This document shows, in pieces, positions 1 through 13,407 of a DNA stretch of 64,000 nucleotides (position 1 is its first letter; each line of letters begins with the position of its first letter). The notes beneath the pieces were generated by a model. That model saw only the letters and a list, made by a program, of their open reading frames with translations, searched no databases and was not told the DNA's origin. Source of the DNA: Viscum album (lineage: Eukaryota; Streptophyta; Magnoliopsida; Santalales; Viscaceae). Made by a program: the position numbers and the translations under genes. The stretch is from the NCBI GenBank assembly GCA_963277665.1, contig OY728125.1, positions 1,716,362,889-1,716,426,888 of the forward strand. Reading direction: 5' to 3'.

Positions 1-1445
1 CTCAATTGGATATTGTATTTCAAGAATTATTAATCTTGAGATATTGGTATTGTTTATCATTATATATGCTTCCTCGATTTTATATTTATTTTCGCTGGTG
101 TTTTACTATGATAAAGGAGGGTATAATATCTCCACGACTAACTTAACATACCCACGCTATTAGTCAACAACCTGTGGCGTATATGTAGTAATGCCTGAGG
201 TCATGTGGTGGTCTAGCTCGGGGCACCGGTGTGTGGAACCTAGGTCAGGACATTATACTTATAAGATTCTAGGTCCACCATGTGAGGAATAAATTTTGGT
301 TTATCCCCAACATCCTAAATTAATACCCCATTATTTTGAAAAATATGTTTCATTAAAATTATTTGTGAGGTTATCTTAGACCACGATTTTATATATTTAT
401 GTTATAGTACTACTACCCAAAATTTTACCCCATGGAAAAAATAATTCATTCTTTTGTACACACAATCATCATGAAGCAGTATAACATAATAAAAGAGCCC
501 ATTATTTTTATAATTTTCTACAATAATTATTCCACCCCTTAATAAATATCCAATTCCAATTTATGACCTATATTAAAATCATTATGGGATATTTAAAATA
601 ACATTACTACATTTACAACCCAAACTCATTACATACTAGTACCTATTGAAAAGTCCATCATAAAAATATCTTTGATACCATTTATTTATGACTCAGTTAT
701 ATTAGAACTCCCCCTTAAGCATTAAATGAGAAAAAACCATGGCCTAAAAAAAGTACTCTATTAATAAATGAGATAGAAACCAAAATAAATAATATGTAAA
801 AAATTATGGGATGTATTATACTTCAGTAACAATCTAAAAAAACACAATTCATCACCAATGATAAGAAAATTATTTTAACTTCTAAAAACATCGAATATGA
901 TTTACCAATGTATGAGATTTCATTTAATGAAAAATATGTTTTTATTAATTCAAAAATAGTAGTCATATGATACTAAAAATAGTATAATAAATGAATAAAT
1001 AGGTCTAAAAACCATTAAATTTAGTAATAAAATTAAGAAATAATTTTACATGAATTATCCAAAAAAATTAGATAAGAATCATCCACTTATATCTTAATGA
1101 GGAAAATTTAATTGAATGGAATGTTTAGGGGTAATTATGATGATTAAAAAGGGGTATTTCGGTGATTTTTAGTATAAATGTAGATTTTTTATTATAGTTC
1201 ATGGTTATTTAATCTACACATTACAATAAATTCCTTACTGTCCTTTACATTAAAAATTTAATAGTTATCTTTCATTATTATTTAACCATGTTGATAATTA
1301 TTCATCACGTACTACCTATGTTTTTAAAATGAATTGTGGGAAAATTCTTACTATACTGTACATGATAATTTTAAATAACTCCAAAAATCTCTCTCAAATA
1401 CAATACAAAACCTAGATTTCTAAAATAGTCATACCCCAAGGTAAG
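1..1445. other. Unassigned AT-rich DNA left of T1
   Basis: No open frame or domain is recognisable. A less AT-rich island at about 120-290 contains short motifs such as CACGACTAAC and GGGGCACCGG; it resembles in style, but does not clearly align with, the GC-richer islands inside the LTRs further right. It may be the tail of another LTR cut by the window edge, but I cannot show the partner copy. Confidence 0.4.
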
Positions 1446-4219
1446 TATAATAACCATGCCCTTTATTTCATATTTAAACATGATTTATTACAAAAAAATG
1501 CACTTAATACAACCCATAAGATCAAGAGGTCAAGTGTCTTTGGGGATTAGGAACATTACATGGAATCCTAAGACATAAAATACAACATCTTTGTTGAAAA
1601 TTTCTTTTATAGGACCACAACATTCCTTCATAATTATCATTAAATGGGATAACCTGAGGACATACATAAGAAAATGGTGAGATATAAATACCAGTAAGTG
1701 AGTAAAGAATTCATAACATTAACAAGAAAATACGTGTTATGAAATAGGCATATCAATAGAGCACAAGAGAATCATTAACATAGAGGCATGATATAACATG
1801 ATTATCATAACATGTAAATGTGGAGACAACCACATCACTAATATAAAATAATCAGGTAAACCTGTTTCCCAAAAAGGTGGAAAATTTTTCTAAAATGAAT
1901 TAGGTAAACCCATATCTCATCATGATGTATCATGATACTAAACATTACCCAATTCATTGGAGCACTATCAGGGTGCACCCATCATATTCATTTCAATATC
2001 ATGTTTAAGTGTGCCACATAGATCATATAACATGGAATCATTCAACATCATTATTTATTTCCATGACCAAATATTGTGGAATACATACATGTATGTACAA
2101 ATAAATATTTATATGTTTATAAATGTGAATACTCTTAATAGATAAATGGTTATGGAATTCACTACATGATGATTTGTCTTGGAAAATTCCAGTGCAATTT
2201 TTGCAGCATAATGACATTATATGGAGATTCATAAATTGGTTTAATGAGAGATAAATGGTTATATCATAATTTATAAATGAAATATACTGTAATTTAATCA
2301 TGTAACATAATATCCCAACATATGAAATGGAATTTAGATGCATAATATAAAATAAAAGCTTAAATGGAAATAAGAAGAGAGAAACACCTTATGGAAATTT
2401 GGAATGGTAATGGATGTACACAGAAAGAATTAATGAGAGACAAAGGGGTCTATCATCATTCAAAAATAATTAGGGAAATACGGGGGAGGTCTCAAATCAT
2501 ACCCCAACATTTTTAATAGAAAATAAAAGTCCATAATAGAATAATGAAACTTGGAAAAAAATGAGAAAGGAAGGAATCCCTTACTTGGATGTGTGATCCT
2601 AATTGCTTGGGAGAGGCTTGAGAGAGGCTTCTTGGGAGCTTGGGGGTGCCTTGGGAGGACTCTAGAGAAGAGAGTATAGAGTAGGGAAATGATACATGGA
2701 TTTTTAGTGAAGATAAGTGGGATATTGGGTTGGTTTACATAGGAAATGAGAGGGTAATTCTTTAATATATCACAAACCTAGGTTTTGGAATCTACATAAT
2801 TAAATACTCAAAACCATAAAAATTCACATGGTTTATGCCCATGTTTTATGAAAACTGGGAGTGGAAAACATTATTTTATAAGTCCAATGTTCTAAAATAT
2901 TAAAATACTATTATTTCTTAGTTGTAGGTGAGTCACATTATTAAAAAATGAATTTAATATCAAAAAATATATTATACATTTTGGGGGATTCCCTAAGGCT
3001 TTATAAAATAAGTAAAACAAATCTAAATTCACATTATTTTATTGGTAAAATATATATTTGTCCTATAATGTCCATTATAGTATTTATTACATTATTTTGG
3101 GTCATTATGATGTCAGAAACACATAAATTATTTATAAAGTATTTAATTTTTACCTAAAAATTAGAATTTCTTAGGAAATTATGAAAAATTCTCCATTAGA
3201 TAATTTCAATGTCTTGATTCAAAAAACAATATTCATTTTATCTAAATAATTTTCTAAATATGAGATTTTTCATTTTTAAAATAGAAATCGACATTTATTA
3301 AAAATTTATAGGGTTTGACAAAAACAATTTCAAACCTTAATAAAAATTACAATCGACATTAAAAAATTATATACTCATTTATCATTCATAAAATTAATTT
3401 TTTAATAATATTTTAATAATATTTTAATTATTTCAAAAATCCATTAATTAATTAAAAATAAATTCTTAAAAAATACACTTTCTATTTTATTGTATAAAAA
3501 ATAACTTTTGTTAAACTGATTACCTAATCATTTATAGATAAAGACTTGATATAATCATCATATATATTATCTTTAAAAAATTATTAATAGAATCCTTAGT
3601 TTAATATAATAATGTATAAATTTCTAAAAGGTTCCATTTTTACCCAAAATATCAATTTATCAATTTTAACATTCTTTTATCAAAGAGTATTCTAATAAAG
3701 AAATTGATGGAATAATACTTTTATTTATAACAAGGGATTTCACAATAAGTAACAAATACCTTGTTACATAACCCCTTATAATACCCACATAAGACTGAAG
3801 TGTAAGGTGTGCGATGGTGATAGACTATTGGGGCAGCTTAGATAACATCGCCTATGTGGTAATCTCTATTAACTTGAACTTCTACCATATGAGATTATGT
3901 TCACGATTAACTTGTTGATTCTTGGCTTAGTCTTGGTCAAGAGTGAAGTCCAATGACACTACATCCTTCCTATGCTCCAAAAAATGAGCTTCGTACGACC
4001 CGAGTCTACGGGATGAGGCCATCCTCTACTTTGTATGTGTTGTGAGATTTTTAAAACCATATATTTATATTAGTTGTGTGACTAGTGTTCAACGACTATA
4101 TTATCAAAAGTAATGATACATAATGGTAATAATAAAAAATAGAGTGCATGTGTTTTCAATATAAAAAATACATTAAAATAAAGGTAATTTTATTCATAAA
4201 TGTTCAGGTCTTTCTAACA
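1446..4219 (-). repeat. T1 3' LTR (left copy)
   Basis: This is a direct repeat of 8136-10926. It begins TATAATAACC on the plus strand and ends in CA next to the polypurine tract, so on the minus strand it starts TGTTAGAAAG. A 1.3-kb stretch (about 2900-4200) is extremely AT-rich. Two GC-richer islands lie at about 3790-3880 and 3960-4030. On the minus strand a pyrimidine-rich leader-like stretch is followed by AAGTAAGG near 2580, which resembles a splice donor. Confidence 0.85.
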
Positions 4220-4230
4220 TTCCCCCCTTA
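4220..4230 (-). other. T1 polypurine tract
   Basis: On the minus strand this reads TAAGGGGGGAA immediately followed by TG of the LTR. This is the expected plus-strand primer position for reverse transcription and is the main evidence for the LTR edge at 4219. Confidence 0.85.
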
Positions 4231-4261
4231 AAAAATTTCGACCTAAATTTTTTTTCCCACA

Positions 4262-4450
4262 CTAAAATAGATGAGGGTAACTCTTCCACATCACTTCCTT
4301 CGGTTCCCACATTGCTTCTTCAATCTTGGGGTTTCTCCAGGAACAATTTGACAATGGGATTTTCTTATTTCATAGAACTTTTCCCCTATGATCTAAGATC
4401 TTCACCTTATTCTATTCACAGGAAAGTTCATTATCCAATGGTACCTCATA
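4262..4450 (-). pseudogene. T1 pol C-terminus, chromodomain-like tail
   Basis: Read on the minus strand, this stretch gives fragments such as ILDHRGKVL, NKKIPL, WRNPKIEEAMWEPKE and SYPHLF followed by a stop at 4262-4264. This is the characteristic end of Tekay/Del polyproteins: the integrase C-terminal chromodomain-like region (ILDR...LVKVLWRNH...EEATWE...YPHLF). In functional relatives this tail is thought to guide integration towards heterochromatin. One internal stop and a frame change near the WRN motif are visible. It abuts the polypurine tract directly. Confidence 0.75.
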
Positions 4451-5800
4451 TGGATTGGGTATATGTGATGGGCCAAGTATATACTTCCTCATGAGTGATA
4501 CATGGAATACATCATGAACTTTAGATAGGTTTGGTGGGAGTGCTATTGGATAAGTCACTGCTATAACACGATCTTGGATCTCAAAAGAGACAATGTACCA
4601 TGTAATAAGCTTTCATTTTTCCCAAATCTCATCACTCTCTTCCATGGAGATATGTGGAGGAAATACATATCTCTAAAATCAAACTCTAGGTCTCATCGAT
4701 GGTTGTCAGTAAATCTCTTTTTTCAATTATGGGCATCTTTGATGTGCTGTGGGATGGTCTTTACCTTCTCCACCATTTATTCGACCATTTCTAGACATAG
4801 AAGTTTTTTCTCCCTAACATCATCCAAATATGTTGCTGTTTTGCACCTCTTCCCATAGAAGTCTTCATAAGGATCCATTTGGATGTTGGGGTGGAAACAT
4901 TTGTTGTAAGAGAACTCAACTAGAGGAAGATGTTGATACCATCCACCTATGATGTCCATTGAGCATGCTATCAACATGTCCTCAAGTGCTTGGATAGTCT
5001 GCATAGATTTTCCATTAGTTTGAGAATGATAAGTCATACTAAAGTTTATCTAAGTATTCAGAGCATGTTGGAGACTATTCTAAAACATATAGGTTAATCA
5101 TGGATCTCGATCAGATATAATCAATATTGGTACACCATGAATCCTTAACACTTCTCTGATTTATATCTATGCTGGTTGATACAATGAGAAATCCTCTCAA
5201 ATTTCAATAAAATGTGCAGCCTTTGTAAGATGGTCCAAAACTACCCAGAAAACATTGTTTCCTTTGGATGTCTTCTGAAGTGTGGTGATAAAGTCTACGG
5301 TGATGTTCTTGCATTTCCATGTTGGTATTGTTAATGGTTGCATGATCCCCTTATACTTCTACCTCTCAGCATTCACTTGTGAATATACCAACCACTTTGA
5401 CATATATTCGTTGATATCATTCTTTATTTTATCCCACTAATAATGCTCTCAGAGATCCCGATACATCTTTATTTTTCCTAGGTTAATAGAGAAATTTGAT
5501 TTTTGCGAGTTAACAAAAAGTTCTTTCATTAACTCCGGATTTGATGGAACATGTAGTCTTGACCCAAATCTCACAATTCCTTCTTCATTAACATTGAACT
5601 ATGAGGATTTCCCTTTTCTGACAGTCTCATCTTTCTTATAAATTCCCATATCATCATTTTAATCATCCTTTAACCATTCTAAAAGAGACTATTGAGGAAT
5701 AATTTGTGAATGTATTTATGATATTCCATTCATTATGATTCCCATGTCCATCTTCATCAAATCTACGAATATTGGATTCTTTTCAACTCTCATCAATGAT
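4451..5800 (-). pseudogene. T1 integrase, broken
   Basis: This is the minus-strand integrase core. The first catalytic Asp is kept (ITVDFITT, near 5290) and the second is kept in HGVPILIISDRDP (near 5095-5135). In the third motif the usual SERT reads SMQT, so the catalytic Glu is Met. The following LPLVEFSYN motif (4777-5037) is typical of gypsy integrases. The upstream zinc-binding half is poorly preserved. Several stops and frame changes make the protein non-functional. It lies between RNase H and the chromodomain-like tail, the standard Ty3/gypsy order. Confidence 0.8.
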
Positions 5801-6200
5801 ATAATTATTGGGTCCTTTCTACTTATATAATCTACCACCCTGTTCACTTTCCCATGGTTATAATGGATTGAGTAGTTGTAATCCTTGATGAGCTCTAACT
5901 ATCTTCATTGGTGGATGTTCATCTATTTTTGTGTTTATATATATTTCATAATTCTATGATCTATATATATTACACACTATTCCCCAAAGTTATAATGCCT
6001 CCATATTTTCAATGAAAATATCACATTTACCAACTCTAGATCATCTGTGGGATAGTTTTTCTCTTGAATTTTCAACTAACTTGAGGCATAAGTGATGTTG
6101 TTGTTATTCTGCATTAACACACTGCTCATGACCTTTTTTGAAGCATTGCTAAGGAGTACAAAAAGCTCCCTGCTTGTGGGTAGTGTGAGAATAGGGGTTG
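5801..6200 (-). pseudogene. T1 RNase H, broken
   Basis: Minus-strand fragments read LLSNASKKVMSSVLMQ, then ITYASS, a LELIKDYNYSIHYNHGK stretch and VVDYISRK, matching the gypsy RNase H pattern YCDAS...VLMQ...YASRQL...DYDC...YHPGK...VADALSR. The first catalytic Asp (DAS) has become Asn, which a single G-to-A change would produce. In a live element this domain degrades the RNA strand of the RNA/DNA hybrid. Several stops occur. Confidence 0.75.
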
Positions 6201-7010
6201 TGATAAGCCTATTATTCAAATCCATGAATCTTTATTCGCATTAATAATTCCATTAAAACTTGACTCCCTTCGGATTTATCTAGGTAAGAGGGTTTAATAA
6301 TCAAGAGAAATTTCTCAAAAATCGGCGATAATATCCTGCTAACCCTAGGAATCTATTGATATCCATCACAGATGTTAGCCTCATCCATTTCTCTATTGAT
6401 ATTTTTTGAAGGATCCATAGATATCCCATTTCATGGGATTATATTCCTCAAGAATGATATTTCTTCGACCAGAACTCACACTTGTAGTGCTTTTCATTGA
6501 GATTTTCCTTTCATAAAGGCCTCTAGTATAGTTCTTAGATGCTCCTCATGATCTTACATGATTTTGGAGTATATTATAATATCATAAATAAATTATACCA
6601 AACATTTGTTGTGGAAATCTCTAAAGACTCTATTCATCAAGTCCATGATGATTTCAGGAGAATTAGTGAGTCCGAAAGGCATTACTATGAATTCATTGTT
6701 CCTGTACCTTGTACAAAAAGCAGTTTTGGGGTAACCTTCTTCTTCACCCTTACTTGGTAATATCCCGACCACATATCTGCCTTGGAGAAGAATTGTTCTC
6801 TACGTAGCTGATCGAACAATTCATAAATTCGTGTAAAAGTATACTTGTTCTTTATCGTGATTTTGTTGAGATCCCAATAATTAATGCCAAGGTGCATTTA
6901 CCCATACTTACTCTTGAAGAATAGGAATGGTGAACCCCAAGGTAAAGCACTTGGGAATATAAAAACTTTATACATATTCTCCTATAGTTTTTTCTTTATC
7001 ACCTGAATCT
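6201..7010 (-). pseudogene. T1 reverse transcriptase, broken
   Basis: The best-preserved part is 6685-6897, which reads NKITIKNKYTFTRIYELFDQL and then [15 protein letters not shown], so the first catalytic Asp (KxD) is present. The frame then reaches [10 protein letters not shown] and FIYDIIIYSK near 6570: the canonical FIDD box is FIYD, so one of the two active-site aspartates is lost. Stops are scattered through the remainder (LTNSP to the thumb and connection). RT would copy the element RNA into DNA inside virus-like particles. Confidence 0.85.
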
Positions 7011-7329
7011 CTACAACAACCATTATATATAGATTCTTGGATATTGGGAACGCCGCATGTATAAGATCAATCAAGAATTAAACATCTCTTCATGGTGGTA
7101 GACTGGGAAATTCCTTGGGAAACACAGCAGTGGATTCCCCTAAAATAGGCATGCCTTCAAGGATGTTTTCTTCTTTAGACTCAATCGTCTGAGAAAGATA
7201 CAAATTTTCATAGTGAAGTAATATATTTTCTTGAGATGATGGTGCTAAAGAAGATTCATCCTCCTCCTTTCACTTGTACAAAATCAGGGGCCGATTCACC
7301 ATATAGGGAGTGATTTACCTCTCATGGCA

Positions 7330-7570
7330 ACTTATGTTGGCTCTATATAGGGAAATCCAATCCATGACAAGAATTGCATCATATTCCAACAAGGGAGTAT
7401 GATGAGGTTTTCTGGGAAATTATATACAAAAATTGTGATAGGGGTGGAGTTATATTCATGGGATGCATTAAATTCCCCATTTTATGTTCTCACTAACATC
7501 TCTACATCCATGATTTGTGGTGGTGTTTAGATTGTTATACTAAACTATAGGGATATAAAAGAATGTGTAG
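7330..7570 (-). pseudogene. T1 protease remnant
   Basis: Minus-strand fragments read HSFISL, IMDVEMLVRT, FPENLIILP and FLSWIGFP. These correspond to the retropepsin pattern D[ST]G[AS][ST]HSFIS ... LPADLIVL ... VILGMDWL of gypsy elements. The catalytic Asp box is not readable. The stretch 7011-7330 between protease and RT carries no clear motif beyond short linker-like fragments. Confidence 0.55.
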
Positions 7571-8121
7571 AACTATGTACGATAACCCTAAATTTCAATT
7601 TTTGATTCAAGTTATAATATATCCTATATAAAGATAGGGATGCGTACTTTTAAACTATTAAACTCCTAAAGGGGAATCCAATAGAAAAATGGATAACTTA
7701 TAAATTACATTTAACTTTTTAACTTGTGAGTTTTTTAGGCTTCAATATAAGTTATCCATGATTTATTTCCTAACGTATATTCTTATAGGATTTCCACCCC
7801 TTAATAATGGTTCATACTAAGATTATGAATGTACAAAATCATATCCCCTAGGAGTGTCGAAACAAGAGTGCATAAAGGTTTGTTGTCATGCTCCAGTTCT
7901 CAATTGATTCTAGCTTAACGTGGTGTTTTCGGGTTTTACCCCTAGATACATATGTGCCAGAGCTATCGCTAATTGTTCGTATATAGACATGGGTGTATTT
8001 TATTAATAAACCAATTACTCTATACTCACCAAAATTAGGGATTATTTTCTTATACTCAACCGTATCCCAAAGGAATTCACCATAGTTTTATAACAATAAT
8101 CCCAAAAATAACTACTGCTAT
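7571..8121 (-). other. T1 leader; gag absent; imperfect inverted repeat
   Basis: This is where a gag of more than 1 kb should lie, but only about 550 bp separate the primer site from protease and no gag motif is visible. Instead there is a perfect 14-bp inverted repeat (7689-7702 and 7746-7759, arm ATGGATAACTTATA) nested in a longer imperfect one covering about 7640-7850. It could be a small foldback insertion or a deletion scar. Confidence 0.45.
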
Positions 8122-8134
8122 CCTCCGACACCAA
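8122..8134 (-). other. T1 primer-binding site
   Basis: The minus strand reads TTGGTGTCGGAGG directly after the LTR end GGTCGTTATAA. This is a mutated form of TTGGTATCAGAGC, the sequence complementary to the 3' end of initiator Met tRNA used by many plant gypsy elements. Confidence 0.8.
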
Positions 8135-8135
8135 T

Positions 8136-10926
8136 TATAACGACCTGAATCTTTATTTCATATTTTAAAATGCTTTAGTACATAAAATTTAACTTATTAA
8201 ATCCCATAAGATCGAGTGTTATAATGTATTTGGGGTTTAAGAACATTACATGACAACTTAAGACCTAAAATACAACATATTTATTGGAAAATTATTTTAT
8301 ATGACCACAACATTCCTTTACACTTAGCATTGTATGTGATAACCTAAAAAAATACATAAGAAAAGGGTGAGCTATAAAGACCAGTAAGGGAATAACCAAG
8401 GAATAACATGAATAATACAATAAATATTTGGAAATAGGCATATGAATGGAGCATAAGTGAAACATGAACATAAATTCATGATATAACATGATTATCATAA
8501 CATGGAAATGTGAAAACAACATAAAATATTGTTTCATTAACATAAAGAAATTAGGTAAACCCATGTCCCAAAATAGTAGACAAATTTCCTAAAAGGAATT
8601 AGGTAAAACCATGTCCCAACTTTCCATATCATGATACTAAACATTACCCAATGCATTGGATCGCTATCCGGGCGCACCCTTCATATATATTTCAATCTCA
8701 TGCTTAAGTCCTCCACATAGATCACATAACATGGATTCATTAAACATCATCATTTTTTCCATTATAAAATACTATAGAATACATAAAATTTAGTAAAATT
8801 CAATACGTATGTGTTAATAATGGTGAATACCCATGATAGAGAAATGGGTATGGTACTCACTACATGGTGATTTTGGATTAGAAAATCACTGTGCAATTTC
8901 GGCAGCAAAACTGCATTACATGGAGATTCATAAATTGGGTTGATGAGATAGAAAAGGGTATATCCTCATTTATAATTGAAATATATAGTAATGGATTATT
9001 TAATTTAATATACCAACATATTAAATGTAATTTATATGTATAATATAGAAGAAATGCATGAATGGAAATAAGAAGAGAGAAATCCCTTATGGAATTTCGG
9101 CATGGTAACATGTATAAAAAAGACATTAATGAGAGAGAAAGGGGTTTATTATCATTAAAAAATAATTAGGTAAGTAAGGTTGAGGTGAGAAAACAAACCC
9201 CAACTTTATTAATCAAAAATAAAATGGTATAACAACATAAAGAAACTTAGAAAAAAATAAGAAAGGAAGGAATCCCTTACTTGGATGTGTGATCCCAATG
9301 GATTGGGAGAGGCTTGAGAGTGGATTCATGGGAGATTGGGGGCACCTTGGGAGGAATATAGAGAGGGTAGGACATATTTGTGACGTGCTACAATGATTTT
9401 TATTGAATATAAGTGAGATATTCTATGGTTTTATATAGAAAATGAGAGTGGAATTCTTTTATATTTCACAAACATAGGTTTTGGAATCAATATAATTAAA
9501 TACTAAAAAACACAAATCTTACTATGGCTGTTTCCCATGTTTTTTATAAATATTAGTGGAAAAAGTTATTATATATGTCCAATGGTTAAACATATTAAAA
9601 TTTTATCCGTTCTTATGTGGAGGTGAGTCACAATATTAAAGAAGTGAATTTAAAATTAGAAAATATATTATACATTTTGGAGTATTCACTAAGGCTTTAT
9701 AAAAAAAGTAAAACAAATATAAAATATAATTATTTTATTGGTAAAACATATATTGGGATTAGAATACCAATTATAGTATTTATTACATCATTTTGTGGTC
9801 ATTATGATGTCACAAAACACATATTTTTATATACAATATTTAATTTTTACCTAAAAATTTTACTATCTCAAAACATTATGAAGAATTCAACATTGGATAA
9901 TTTTTATGTCATGATTAAAAAAATATTATTCATTTTATGTTAATATTTTTATAAATATGTGTATTTTCACATTTAAAATGAAAGACAAAATTTATTGAAA
10001 ATTCACAGGTTTTGACAAAAACAGTTTTCAATCCTTAATTAAAATTACATTCAAAATACTAAAAATTATATACTCATTTTTTATTCATATAAGTAATTTG
10101 ATAATAATATTTTATTAAAATATTAATTATTTCAAAAATTCATTAATTCCTTAAAATAAATTCTTTAAAAATATACTTTTGGTTTTATCCTATAAAAATA
10201 TAACTCTTATCAAACTGATTACCTAATCATTTTTAGATAAAGAAATGATATAATCATCATTTATACTGTGTTTATAATATTATTAATAAAAACCATAGTT
10301 TAATATAATAATATATATATTTCCCAAAAGTACCATTTTTACCCAAAATCTCAATTTATCAAATTTATCATTCTTTTAAGAAATAATATTCTCATAAAGG
10401 AATTGATGGAATAATAATTTTATTTTTTTAAATTGGATTACACAATAAGTAAATAATACCATATTACATATCCCCTTATAACACCCGCATAATACCTAAG
10501 GTTAAGGTGTGCGACAGTGACATACTCTAGGGGCAGCTCAGATAACGTTTCCTAGGTGGTAATTTCTATTAACATGAACTTCTCCTGCAGGCGATTTCAT
10601 TCAAGCTCAACATGATGAAGCTTATATTGGAATTGGTCAAGAGACAAGCTTAGTGACAATACATCTTTTCCCAAGCTTTGATAGATGAACTTTGTATAAG
10701 CCGAGTCTACTGGATGAGGCCATCGTCTCCTTGGTTTGTGTTGTAATTTTTTTTAAAAGTTTATATTCATATTAGTTGGGTGATCATTGTTCAATAACTA
10801 TATTATAAATGGTAATGATACTTAATGGAAAAAATATTAAAAAAAGAGTGAAAGTGTTTTCTATATCTATAAGACATTTAAATAAAGGAAATTTTATTTA
10901 TAATTCTCAGGTCAATATAGAAAGCA
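8136..10926 (-). repeat. T1 5' LTR (right copy)
   Basis: This direct repeat of 1446-4219 has nearly the same length (2791 against 2774 bp). Its left edge, TATAACGACC, adjoins the primer site. Its right edge, ending in CA at 10926, is placed by alignment to the left copy (shared CAGGTC just inside the edge). The AT-rich middle and the GC-richer islands near 10490-10560 and 10670-10730 are conserved in position. Confidence 0.85.
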
Positions 10927-13407
10927 CCCCATTTTAAGACCAATTGTAATATCATAATTAAAATTTGAGACCATCACACTCACTATTTCACTTTTCATTT
11001 AAAAATACATAACAATATCAATGAAATTCAAAAAATTAACAAATAAAATTTCTTATTCATCAAAATGATCCTTGAGAAGTACATAGTAGTCATCGATAAA
11101 ATAATTTTTGAGAATCAAAATGTACATATAAATTAAATTAGTACACTGATTTACATTGACCATTGTGTTAGTAAGAAGTCTAGGATAAATTTCATGTTAA
11201 TAAAAATCATATAGAATTTTCTAACTATTCTAAAGGTCTTCACCGATGGTGGGTTGATATAATAAAGAATAATGCATCATTTTAGGTGTGTTTAGATATT
11301 TTTTTTTTAATTTTTAAAAAACTAATTTGACTATATGATAATGAACATTGTTTGGAATCAATTTATATAGTTGGGAATGGATTTTTATTGATACCATAAA
11401 TTGATAATTTTTAAGGTGCATTTATTTTTTTGGAAATAAAATTTCTGAAAAAATTTCTTGATTGAATTGATTAAAAATGGGAATATAAAAAATATAATAG
11501 TAAGATAGAAAAATATAATTAAAAATTATGGATTTTTTTAATTTATGTTCTATTCTTTAAATTTATTTTTAGAAACCATGTGATCAAAAGATGATATCAT
11601 TCCATATATTATAATTTGTAAGATTACTAAAAGTATTAATATTAGATATAGAAGGGGAGTGATTGATAATGGTACTTAAAATCGTAATATTTTAAAGACA
11701 TTAATGATGAAATTTAATATTATTTGTAGGGTAAAATTCAAATCAGGATAGATGTATTAATTATTTTTTATCCCTTTGAATTAATAATTTAATATAATTT
11801 AGAGTAAATGAAATTTCTAGAGTTTTTGAGGAATCAATAGATAATTATATTTAAATTTTAATTTCTTAAAAAAATTTATATAAATTTAGGTTCATGTATA
11901 ATACTTTTATTTTAGAAGAATTCAGGAGGATGTTGTTAATGTCAATAATTAAATATTGTTTATTGAAGGACCTTATCTACAAAAGCATCAAAAAATATTT
12001 AATGATTAATATTATCCTGGGTAGTTGAAGTTAGATAATGTACATGAATTATTATACATATATCTAAGAATATTTACTTTCATAGAGTATGTAATAATGT
12101 GTAATGATGTCACTTTTATGAAAAATTTGATGATAAATGAAATAAATAACGATTTAAGGTTAATAATGACATAAAAAACTATGATATGGTCAATGATAAT
12201 TTTTCGAATTTATTTTCTTATGTTTATGTTTTCATGAATTCAAAAATATAGGTAGATAATATGGAGAAAACTTAGTGTTTGCATGTGTTTATTCATCGAC
12301 TATGTGACAGAAGATGTTCTTTTAGTGTTAAAAAGTTAAAGCTAATGGAAATTTAAAAGATGATTATGATTATATATTATAATTTCTTATAAAAATTTCT
12401 TGTCTAGTTTTTTTATCACGATGAGTATGGAAATTTTAAAACATGATGTCTAGAAACACCATGATCATGTTTTAACAATAAAGTATAGGTCACATGAAGA
12501 CATTTTTTTAGTGGTATCCATATATTTTCAATTTTAGAGCCTCTAGTAAAGTAGATGGATTGGGTAAAACTATTGATAATAGAAGGAAAACATAATCAAG
12601 GCGCCTGGGAAATTTTTTAAAAAACAATTATATTGAAACACTATCATCATAAAAAGACAAGGGAATGCTATTTTTAGTCGAGAGTTTATTTGAGGAGTTT
12701 GACGATGAGGATAGACCTTCTACCGTATTATATATTATTCCATGTGAATATAGACTTATATCTACATTACTTAATAATATTGAATAATATTATTTATTTA
12801 TTCCATGGGTAGTAGTTTGGTTTATGCTTTAAATTTAGTTAATTCACCACAATGAATTAATATTGAAAATATATTGTACAAGAAGTCTAAGAATATTTTT
12901 ATGTTTACTTCATGAATTGTAATGAATATTTATATGGTATTATTGTTCATTTTCATAGTTCATGGGATGAAAATATAGGAAAATGTTATTCAGATATATT
13001 AACATGTTATTTATAAGGCCTAAATAATCTATTATTATTGATTGGTTTTTTAAATTTTCCACAACAATTCATCACTACATTCCATGGATAATGAGATGTT
13101 ATTATGACTATACTTTTTTCAACTATTTGAGGTATTAGACTAATTTCTTATCACCTATAAGGGACAGATCATGGAATCATTAGACTTATATATCCTCTCA
13201 AAATTCTATTAGGAGTGTATTGATATCCTACTATAATTTCTATGTATTTCATATGATTTTATATGAATGTTAATGTAGAATTTTATGATAATTTTTTTAG
13301 TGTGACAATTTAATTTGATTATAATATTACTAGATAAAAGATATAAATTTATAGGAACAGAATTTTGTAAATAAATCTTTGAAAAATTAACCGATCTTCT
13401 AAATATT
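10927..13407. other. Unassigned decayed DNA, probably upstream part of T3
   Basis: No LTR partner or domain could be assigned with confidence. Because a plus-strand RT follows directly at 13408, this interval is where gag and protease of T3 would be expected. One 40-codon open stretch at 12665-12787 is acidic (FEEFDDEDRP) and might be a pre-RT linker, but the spacing to RT is too large for that and I do not insist on it. Confidence 0.3.

Larger units (their letters stand above)
1446..10926 (-). mobile_element. T1: decayed Tekay/Del-like chromovirus, gag-deleted
   Basis: Two direct repeats of about 2.8 kb (1446-4219 and 8136-10926) flank a 3.9-kb interior. The interior codes on the minus strand in the order protease, RT, RNase H, integrase and chromodomain-like tail. 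A polypurine tract abuts the left repeat and a primer-binding site abuts the right one, which fixes the orientation: the 5' LTR is on the right. Every domain carries stops and frameshifts. The distance from primer site to protease is only about 0.6 kb, so most or all of gag is missing. LTR copies differ at roughly one base in five in a window compared by eye (around 2570-2760 against 9270-9460), so this is an old insertion. I could not confirm a target-site duplication; flanks read GTAAG and CCCCA. Confidence 0.85.

Noticed and set aside
1441..10931. Target-site duplication for T1
   Set aside because: Flanks GTAAG (left) and CCCCA (right) do not match; nearby CCCCAAG and CCCCATT similarity is not at the LTR edges.
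12665..12787. Small acidic protein (40 codons)
   Set aside because: Too short, no family match, and it lies in a region expected to be decayed T3; kept only as a remark.
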